Assembly (NCBI GenBank): GCA_963734015.1
Contig: CAVTFG010000007.1
Location: 1-64,000 of the forward strand
Direction: 5' to 3'
DNA from: JALZKA01 sp963734015
Lineage (GTDB): Bacteria; Actinomycetota; Thermoleophilia; Solirubrobacterales; 70-9
Length of the DNA: 64,000 bases
Shown here one piece after another: positions 58,588 to 64,000 of this stretch (position 1 is the stretch's first letter; each line of letters opens with the position of its first letter). Both the position numbers and the translations under genes were made by a program. Below the pieces are notes generated by a model. That model was not told where the DNA came from and ran no database searches. It saw only the letters and a list, made by a program, of their open reading frames with translations.

Positions 58588-58643
58588 CAGAACTCCTCCG
58601 CTGCCGCGGGGGCAAACATGCTTTCGCGCCTTGCGTCGCTCAT
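58587..58643 (-). CDS. MSDARRE short ORF, first copy in rib operon
   Basis: An 18-codon ORF (MSDARRESMFAPAAAEEF) whose ATG overlaps the ribD stop. The last bases of the unit, GAGGAGTTCTGATG, are identical to the end of ribD (EEF and stop), so each unit carries the same stop-start junction and the GGAGGAG needed to start the next ORF. It is spaced 56 bases from the second copy. Confidence 0.5.
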   Translation of the reverse strand: MSDARRESMFAPAAAEEF

Positions 58644-59770
58644 CAGAACTCCTCCAACCGTGCGCTGATCAGGACGTCCTCGCCGCTGGCCTTGAACTCC
58701 ATCGCCACCGCGCGGCGAGCTTCGCCGATCGCCGCCGGATCCGCGCCGGCCAGGAGCGCCTTGCCACCCTCGCCGCCGAGCAGCAGGGGCGCGACGAAGA
58801 GGCGGAGCTGGTCGATGTGGCGGGCGTCGAGGAACGCGCCGGCCAGGTGCGCGCCGCCCTCGAGGAGGAGCGACGTCACGCCCCGGCCCCCCAGTTCGGT
58901 CAGCGCTGCCTCGATCCGCGCAGCGCGCCCGCCCTGGGCCACCAGGACCTCGGCGCCCGCGGCGCGAAGGGCGTCGACGCGGTCTCCGGACGCGTCCGGG
59001 CCCGCGACCACCAGCAGCGGCGCGTCGTTCAACGAGCCGATCAGGGCGGAGGTCAGTGGGAGGCGAGCGGTCGAATCGAACACGACGCGAAGCGGTTGGC
59101 GACTCGCCGGCGGGTCGTGATCGCGCGCCGTCAGCAGCGGGTCGTCGGACAGCGCCGTTCCGATTCCGATCGCGATCGCGTCGGCCTCGGCACGCCACCG
59201 GTGCACGAGCGCGCGGCTGTCCGGGCCGGAGATCCAGCGCGAGTCGCCGGACTCGGTCGCGGTATGCCCGTCGAGCGTGACGGCGGACTTGAGGGTCACG
59301 AGCGGCAGACCCGTCACTGCGTGCTTCCGAAACGCCTGGTTCTGGAGCCGCGCGGCCAGCGCCTCGTCGCCGTCGGCGGCCGCGACCTCGATTCCGGCGG
59401 CGCTGAGGATCCCCGGGCCCTTGCCGGAGGCCTTCTCGGACGGATCATCCGCTGCGTACACAACTCGGGCCACGCCCGCCTCGACGAGCGCGTCGGCGCA
59501 GGGAGGCTGCTTGCCGGTGTGCGCGCACGGCTCCAGGGTCACGAACACGTCGGCACCGGACGGGTCGTTGCCCTGCCGGTCGGCGTCGGCCAGCGCAGCG
59601 CGCTCCGCGTGCAGGGCGCCCAGCTCCGCGTGGTAGCCCTCGCCGATCGTCTCCCCGTCGCGGGCGATCACGCAACCAACCACCGGATTGGGCGACACGT
59701 TGCCGCGGCCGAGCTCGGCCAGCTCCAGCGCCCTGGCCAGGTGAAGCCGATCCTGCTCGGTGAGAGCCAT
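58643..59770 (-). CDS. ribD: Bifunctional deaminase/reductase RibD
   Basis: A 375-residue RibD. The deaminase half has ELGALHAERAAL (His and Glu) and EPCAHTGKQPPCADAL (zinc Cys pair). The reductase half starts near 155 (LVTLKSAVTLDGHTATESGD, later LLLEGGAHLAGAFLD). It performs the second and third steps of riboflavin synthesis. ATG at 59770 is chosen. It leads the rib operon; no FMN riboswitch is visible in the 65-base divergent gap. Confidence 0.93.
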   Translation of the reverse strand: MALTEQDRLHLARALELAELGRGNVSPNPVVGCVIARDGETIGEGYHAELGALHAERAALADADRQGNDPSGADVFVTLEPCAHTGKQPPCADALVEAGVARVVYAADDPSEKASGKGPGILSAAGIEVAAADGDEALAARLQNQAFRKHAVTGLPLVTLKSAVTLDGHTATESGDSRWISGPDSRALVHRWRAEADAIAIGIGTALSDDPLLTARDHDPPASRQPLRVVFDSTARLPLTSALIGSLNDAPLLVVAGPDASGDRVDALRAAGAEVLVAQGGRAARIEAALTELGGRGVTSLLLEGGAHLAGAFLDARHIDQLRLFVAPLLLGGEGGKALLAGADPAAIGEARRAVAMEFKASGEDVLISARLEEF

Positions 59771-59792
59771 ACATGAATGGTACGAAAATCCC

Positions 59793-59825
59793 TTGACTGA
59801 CCAGTCAATCAAGGTTCGCTAGATA
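59793..59825. promoter_or_regulatory. Palindromic operator and -10 box between ribD and the flippase gene
   Basis: TTGACT (59793-59798) and AGTCAA (59803-59808) form a perfect palindrome around GACC, of the shape bound by TetR-type repressors. TAGATA (59820-59825) ends 10 bases before the GTG of the plus-strand gene and would give a nearly leaderless message. The palindrome lies 22 bases upstream of the ribD ATG, so it could control both directions. Confidence 0.45.
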
Positions 59826-59835
59826 CCTTCTCAGC

Positions 59836-61200
59836 GTGAACGAGCTGCGCCCCGGAGCGGAGACGAGGCGCTTCGGGCGCACCGCAAGCCTGCTCTCGGC
59901 CGGGGTGGGGATATCAGGGCTCCTCACCTACCTGTTCTTCTCGCTCGCGTCGCACAATCTCGACGCGACCCAGTACGGCGAGATCGTCGTTCTGTGGTCG
60001 GCCGTCTTCGTGACGATCTCGGTCGCGCACCGGCCGGTCGAGCAGATGCTCTCGCGCACGATCGCCGAGCGGCGGGCGCGCGGCGAGGAGATCGGCAGCG
60101 CGCTGCGGGTGGGCGTCGCGATCCAGCTCGGGGTCGCCGCATGCCTGGCTGTCCTCGCCCTGGCGCTACGCGGCCCGCTCCAGGACGGTTTGCTTTCCGG
60201 CTCCGAGACGCTCTACTGGGTCCTGGTCTTCTCGGTCGTCGCGTTCGGCGTCAGCTACTACACGCGTGGCGCCCTCGCGGGCACGCGCCGCTTTCGCCTC
60301 CTGGCCGGTCTGCTCGTCTGCGAGTCGGCCGCGCGCGCGGTGTTCGCGCTGGCGGTGGCCCTGGGGATCGCCGAGGGTCAGGAGGCGGTTGCGCTGGGTG
60401 TCGCCGCCGCCCCCGCGCTGAGCCTGGTCGCCGTGCCGATCGGCCTGGCCTTCCTTCGGGGCCGGGGAGAGGCCGACCCCACCGCCGCCTCGGGCTCGCC
60501 GCCTCCGGTCACGGTCGCGGCCGGTGGCGGGTTCGCCGCCGCGGTCCTCGTCGTGATGCTCAGCGAGCAGGCCTTCTTGAACGCGGGACCGCTCCTCGTG
60601 CGTGCCTTCGAGGATGCCGCCGCGGCGGGGTTCATCTTCAACGTGTTGATGGTCGTTCGCGCCCCGGTGCTGGTCTTCCAGGGGGTCGCGACCAGCCTCC
60701 TCCCCCACCTCACCCGGTTGCGTGCCGGCGGGGGCGGCGGCGAGGATGCGTTCCACCAATCGATCCGGGTGACGCTGATGGCCGTCGCGGCCTTCTCGGT
60801 GCTCACGCTCGCGTTCGTGACCGCGGTGGGGCCGGCCGCGATGCAGATCGCCTTCGGCGACGACTTCGAGTACGACCGGCTCGGCCTGATGATCATGGCC
60901 GTGGCGATGGGCTTCTACCTGGCCGCCACCACGCTCAGCCAGGCGGCGCTCGCTCACGGGGCGGCCGCGCGGGCGGCCCGTTGCTGGGCCATCTCGGCGG
61001 CACTGTTCCTCGGGTGGTGCCTGCTCCCGCTGATCGAGGACGAGGCTCGCCGTGTCGAGGTCGGCTTCCTCGGAGGCGCGATCCTTCTCGCGCTACTGCT
61101 CGTGCGTGTCTACCGGACCGTGCCGAGCGACGGGATCGACCCGGACTCCCCCGAGGAGATCGAGGCTCGGCTGGCCGCGGCCGACGAGGCCGGTGTCTGA
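59836..61200 (+). CDS. MOP-superfamily flippase / polysaccharide exporter
   Basis: A 454-residue membrane protein with about twelve helices (for example 17-37, 45-60, 90-110, 127-145, 155-178, 185-208, 235-255 and 310-330). The pattern RTASLLSAGVGISGLLTYLFF resembles Wzx/MurJ-type flippases of the MOP superfamily. It would move a lipid-linked sugar across the membrane; the ligand is unknown. GTG start at 59836. Its stop TGA overlaps the first of two short MSDVRRE ORFs, which link it to the antiporter gene. Confidence 0.8.
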   Translation: MNELRPGAETRRFGRTASLLSAGVGISGLLTYLFFSLASHNLDATQYGEIVVLWSAVFVTISVAHRPVEQMLSRTIAERRARGEEIGSALRVGVAIQLGVAACLAVLALALRGPLQDGLLSGSETLYWVLVFSVVAFGVSYYTRGALAGTRRFRLLAGLLVCESAARAVFALAVALGIAEGQEAVALGVAAAPALSLVAVPIGLAFLRGRGEADPTAASGSPPPVTVAAGGGFAAAVLVVMLSEQAFLNAGPLLVRAFEDAAAAGFIFNVLMVVRAPVLVFQGVATSLLPHLTRLRAGGGGGEDAFHQSIRVTLMAVAAFSVLTLAFVTAVGPAAMQIAFGDDFEYDRLGLMIMAVAMGFYLAATTLSQAALAHGAAARAARCWAISAALFLGWCLLPLIEDEARRVEVGFLGGAILLALLLVRVYRTVPSDGIDPDSPEEIEARLAAADEAGV

Positions 61201-61259
61201 TGAGCGACGTAAGGCGCGAAAGCAACATGGCCCCCCTGGTAAGGGCAGTTGTTCGATGA
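61200..61259 (+). CDS. MSDVRRE short ORF, first copy before antiporter
   Basis: A 19-codon ORF (MSDVRRESNMAPLVRAVVR) whose ATG shares a base with the flippase stop (TGATG). Its own stop TGA overlaps the next short ORF (ATGA). A weak hairpin with GCCC and GGGC arms (61230-61246) contains the GGTAAGGG that precedes the next start. Confidence 0.55.
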   Translation: MSDVRRESNMAPLVRAVVR

Positions 61260-61309
61260 GCGACGTAAGGCGCGAAAGCAACATGGCCCCCCTGGTAAGG
61301 GCTTGGTAG
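61256..61309 (+). CDS. MSDVRRE short ORF, second copy before antiporter
   Basis: A 17-codon ORF (MSDVRRESNMAPLVRAW) ending TAG directly before the antiporter ATG. The first 47 bases are identical to the preceding unit, which starts exactly 56 bases earlier. The only Shine-Dalgarno-like sequence for the antiporter, GGTAAGGG, lies inside it. Confidence 0.55.
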   Translation: MSDVRRESNMAPLVRAW

Positions 61310-63145
61310 ATGTCTGACGCCGAACTACTCCTGGTCGCGGGACTGCTGATGGCCGCCGGGCTGGCGGCCGCGAAGGTGGCCGACCGCGCGCGCTTCCCGG
61401 GACTGCTCCTGTTCCTCGGCCTGGGGATGCTGCTCGGCTCCGACGGGATCGGCGGAGTCGAGTTCTCGGATTACGAACTGACGCGGACGCTGGGGACGAT
61501 CGGCCTGGTCCTGATCCTGTTCGAGGGTGGTCTGGCAGCGGGCTGGAAGGAGATCCGGCCGGTGATCGGGACCGCGGTCTCGCTCGCGTTCATCGGCACG
61601 ATCGCGACGGCCGCGATCGGCGGATTTGCCGCGAGCGTGTTGTTCGACCTGGGCACGCTCGAGGGCCTGATCATCGGCGCGGCGATCGCCGCCACCGACT
61701 CCGCCGCGATCTTCGCGGTGCTGCGCGGATCGCGCCTGCGCCGCCGGCTGGCGCGCTCGCTCGAGGGCGAGTCCGGCCTGAACGATCCCGTGGCGGTACT
61801 CCTGGTGGTCGGGCTGATCGACGCGATCGAGATGCCGGACTACGGCGCCGCCGACATGTTCGCCGAGCTGGCGGTCAAGCTGGCGGTCGGTCTGGTGGTC
61901 GGGCTGATCGTCGGGTTCCTTGCCCGCGCGGGCTTCCGGAAACTGGATCTGCCTTCGCCTGGTCTCTACCCGGTCGCCTCGCTGGCCACGGCGGCACTCG
62001 CGTTCGGGCTCGCCGAGCTCCCGCACGGCTCCGGCTTCCTCTCCGTCTACATCGCGGCCCTGGTCCTCGGCACCGGCCCGGTGCCCGCTCGCGGGTCGAC
62101 GATCGCGTTCCACCAGGGCATGAGCTGGATCGCCCAGATCTCCTTGTTCTTCCTGCTCGGCCTGCTGGTCTTCCCATCCGAGCTCGGCGACGTGGCGGCC
62201 GAGGGGCTGGCCCTCTCGGCGATCCTGATCTTCGTCGCCCGGCCGCTCGCCGCCGTGCTCGCCACCGCTTTGGCGCCGTTCGAGATGCGCGAGCGGCTGA
62301 TGCTCGGCTGGGCCGGCCTCCGCGGCGCGGTGCCGATCTGGCTCGCGACGTTCCCGGTGATCGCGGGGGTCGAGGGGAGCGACGTGATCTTCAACGCCGT
62401 GTTCTTCGTGGTCGTCACCTCGACCCTGGTCCAGGGCATCAGCTTCGACCCGCTCGCGGTCCGCCTCGGCCTCACCACGGACGAGCCGGCGGTCCCCCGG
62501 CCGGTGGTCGAGACGGGGACCGTGCGGAGGCTCGGAGGCGACTCGTTCATCTACGTCGTCCGCGACGACGATGCGGCGGCCGGAGCGCTGATCCGCGACC
62601 TCGGGCTGCCGCGCGCGGCGCTCGTCAACCTGATCGTGCGCGGCGACAGCGCGTTGCCGCCCCGCGGGTCGACCGAGATCGAGGCCGGAGACGAGATTCA
62701 CGTACTGGCGCGTCGCGAGGCGATCCAGGAGGTCCAGGCGCTCACCGAGCTGTGGCGGAAGGGCCCGCTTGGTGAGCCGCCCCCGCCGCACCTCCCGATC
62801 CGCGGCGCGCCGCAGGTGTTCACGGTCCGCCGCCGGACCGCCGACGACGGCGATCCCGGAAGGCCCGAGGAGCTCGAGGGCGTCCCGGTTGCCGCCCGGC
62901 TCCGAGTGCGCCGCGATGCGCAGGGCGCCCTCGTCGGCCTCGCCGACGGCCGCTACGCGGTGACCGACCCGGAGCTCGTCGCCGTCGGCGGCCGCCAGCA
63001 GATGATGGATTGGGTCGCGCGCCGGGCCGGCCGCCAGGAGCTCCCGCCCTCCGCGCGGGCCTGGTGGGAGGAGGTCGCCGGCGCGCTCAACGCGCCGGCA
63101 CCGCGCCGAGCGCCCGAGGAGGACGTGGAGGACCAGCCGACGTAG
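61310..63145 (+). CDS. Cation/proton antiporter (CPA family) with TrkA-C domain
   Basis: A 611-residue protein. Residues 1-390 form a CPA-type antiporter with about twelve helices (RFPGLLLFLGLGMLLGSDGI, then AAIAATDSAAIFAVLRGS with the conserved Asp pair region, and GLRGAVPIWLATFPV). Residues 400-480 contain a TrkA-C/RCK-like regulatory domain (AGALIRDLGLPRAALVNLIV), followed by a third acidic domain to 611. It should exchange potassium or sodium for protons and respond to a nucleotide or ion. It directly follows two MSDVRRE ORFs. Confidence 0.88.
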   Translation: MSDAELLLVAGLLMAAGLAAAKVADRARFPGLLLFLGLGMLLGSDGIGGVEFSDYELTRTLGTIGLVLILFEGGLAAGWKEIRPVIGTAVSLAFIGTIATAAIGGFAASVLFDLGTLEGLIIGAAIAATDSAAIFAVLRGSRLRRRLARSLEGESGLNDPVAVLLVVGLIDAIEMPDYGAADMFAELAVKLAVGLVVGLIVGFLARAGFRKLDLPSPGLYPVASLATAALAFGLAELPHGSGFLSVYIAALVLGTGPVPARGSTIAFHQGMSWIAQISLFFLLGLLVFPSELGDVAAEGLALSAILIFVARPLAAVLATALAPFEMRERLMLGWAGLRGAVPIWLATFPVIAGVEGSDVIFNAVFFVVVTSTLVQGISFDPLAVRLGLTTDEPAVPRPVVETGTVRRLGGDSFIYVVRDDDAAAGALIRDLGLPRAALVNLIVRGDSALPPRGSTEIEAGDEIHVLARREAIQEVQALTELWRKGPLGEPPPPHLPIRGAPQVFTVRRRTADDGDPGRPEELEGVPVAARLRVRRDAQGALVGLADGRYAVTDPELVAVGGRQQMMDWVARRAGRQELPPSARAWWEEVAGALNAPAPRRAPEEDVEDQPT

Positions 63146-63149
63146 GGCG

Positions 63150-63833
63150 CTACTCCGCGCCCGCGGCGTCCACGATGTGCCGATACGACGCGGCGGGGTC
63201 GGAAGCGCCGAACACCGCCGACCCGGCTACGAGGAGGTTGGCGCCCGCATCCACGGCTGCCGGCGCGGTATCGGCGTCGATCCCACCGTCGATCTCGATC
63301 GCGCAGCCGTCGGGCGCGAGGGCCGCCATGCGCTCGACCTTCTGCGGCGAGGTCGGGATGAAACTCTGCCCTCCCCACCCCGGGTTGACCGACATCACCA
63401 AGAGCAGGTCGCACCCTGCTGCCGCGTCGCGCACGACCTCGACGGCGGTCCCGGGGTTGATCGCGAGCCCAGCCATGCAGCCGGCTTCCCGGATCGCGGC
63501 CAGCGTCCGGTGGACGTGGCGGTCCGCCTCCTGATGGATCGTGATGCAGTCGGCGCCGGCCTCGGCGAAGGCGGCGATCTGCTCGCCGGGGCGCTCGATC
63601 ATGAGGTGCACGTCGACCACGCCCCCGGCTTCGTGGACCCGGTCGGCGATCGCGGCGGCGATCAGGGGGCCGATGGTGATGGGCGGCACGAAATGCCCGT
63701 CCATCACGTCGACGTGGATCACGCGTGCGCCCGCCGCGAGCACGTCGTCGACCTGCTCACCGAGGCGTGCGAAATCGGCGGAAAGGATCGACGGGGCGAC
63801 CCGGCGCGATGTGAACAGGTCCCTGGTGCTCAT
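63150..63833 (-). CDS. rpe: Ribulose-phosphate 3-epimerase
   Basis: A 227-residue TIM-barrel epimerase. It has APSILSADFARLGEQV, HVDVMDGHFVPPITIG (catalytic Asp and metal His), LVMSVNPGWGGQSFIP and IEIDGGIDADTAP with the second Asp. It interconverts ribulose- and xylulose-5-phosphate. ATG at 63833 overlaps the stop of the zinc-ribbon gene (ATGA). It converges with the antiporter gene, with a 4-base gap. Confidence 0.95.
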   Translation of the reverse strand: MSTRDLFTSRRVAPSILSADFARLGEQVDDVLAAGARVIHVDVMDGHFVPPITIGPLIAAAIADRVHEAGGVVDVHLMIERPGEQIAAFAEAGADCITIHQEADRHVHRTLAAIREAGCMAGLAINPGTAVEVVRDAAAGCDLLLVMSVNPGWGGQSFIPTSPQKVERMAALAPDGCAIEIDGGIDADTAPAAVDAGANLLVAGSAVFGASDPAASYRHIVDAAGAE

Positions 63834-64000
63834 ACCGGCTTCAGCATCGAGTGGCGGCAATGCTGGCAGACCATGTCCTCGGAACGACTCATGCGCACGA
63901 TCGTCTGGTGCTCGCCGCAATCCGGGCATTGGGAGACCAGCTCGTAGCGCTGCAGGCAGAAGACGCAGCGAAAGCGCCCGGGCAGGGTGGTGGGCCGGAG
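63830..64000 (-). CDS. Zinc-ribbon protein, 3' part only
   Basis: The last 56 codons of a gene that begins beyond the window. The sequence reads FRCVFCLQRYELVSQCPDCG, then EHQTIVRMSRSEDMVCQHC and RHSMLKPV. Three CxxC pairs suggest two zinc ribbons. The gene overlaps rpe by 4 bases and is probably in the same operon. The family is not recognised. Confidence 0.65.
   Translation of the reverse strand, partial: LRPTTLPGRFRCVFCLQRYELVSQCPDCGEHQTIVRMSRSEDMVCQHCRHSMLKPV

Noticed and set aside
59771..59835. FMN riboswitch before ribD
   Set aside because: The gap is too short and lacks the conserved RFN helices; only a palindrome and a -10 box are present.

Overview
The window is high-GC actinobacterial chromosome. 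Three things point to the class Thermoleophilia (Solirubrobacterales or Gaiellales type): runs of small NTF2-like proteins beginning MSQENVE or MSEENVE, leaderless-looking starts with a GATACT-type box 7-9 nt upstream, and a WhiG/FliA-type sigma factor beside xerD. This assignment is inference from family content; no rRNA is present.

Layout. 1-9 kb is sparse accessory DNA: two secreted six-bladed YWTD propeller proteins, five NTF2-like genes, a hydrolase, small hypotheticals, gene and tRNA remnants, and two families of short dispersed palindromes. 9-24.9 kb is mixed metabolic and envelope DNA with tRNA-Cys and tRNA-Gly. It includes a tightly overlapping four-gene plus-strand envelope operon (PLC-like membrane protein, glycosyltransferase, NodB deacetylase, membrane protein), an ECF sigma factor with its YCII/DGPF partner, AIM24, DUF2182, DUF899, an MBL-fold enzyme, a DHFR-like reductase, an arginase-family protein and a flavin oxidase divergent from an HxlR regulator. 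24.9-59.8 kb is an almost unbroken minus-strand housekeeping block: riboflavin genes, rpmB, a DAK2 kinase, recG, rsmD, coaD, a DivIVA-like gene, DUF177, rpmF, plsX, acpP, rnc-smc, ftsY, ffh, rpsP, a KH gene, trmD, rplS, lepB, rnhB, comM, dprA, thiD, ilvD, lipid genes, an L,D-transpeptidase, xerD, a sigma factor, an EF-G-like GTPase and an RNase H. 59.8-64 kb holds a MOP flippase, a cation/proton antiporter, rpe and the end of a zinc-ribbon gene.

The most unusual feature is a family of six short coding cassettes at four operon junctions (46.8, 50.7, 58.6 and 61.2 kb). Each encodes a 16-20 residue peptide starting MSD(A/V)RRE. It starts on or just after the upstream stop codon and ends on or just before the next start, and the Shine-Dalgarno of the next gene lies in the last part of the cassette, in two copies within a clear hairpin arm. 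Two loci carry the unit twice with an exact 56-bp period. I know of no described element that fits.

Other points of note: an uninterrupted ORF joining an RNase III-like protein that has lost two catalytic acids to an SMC-like protein with no recognisable hinge; yraN inverted inside the rnhB-yraN-comM-dprA cluster; no rimM beside trmD; a long acidic tail on ribosomal protein L19; and a LexA-box promoter in front of a small zinc-finger ORF. Several otherwise good genes, including lepB and ribE, carry a single-base frameshift, some at short homopolymers. Assembly or sequencing error is at least as likely as gene decay, so these are listed as frameshifted CDS.
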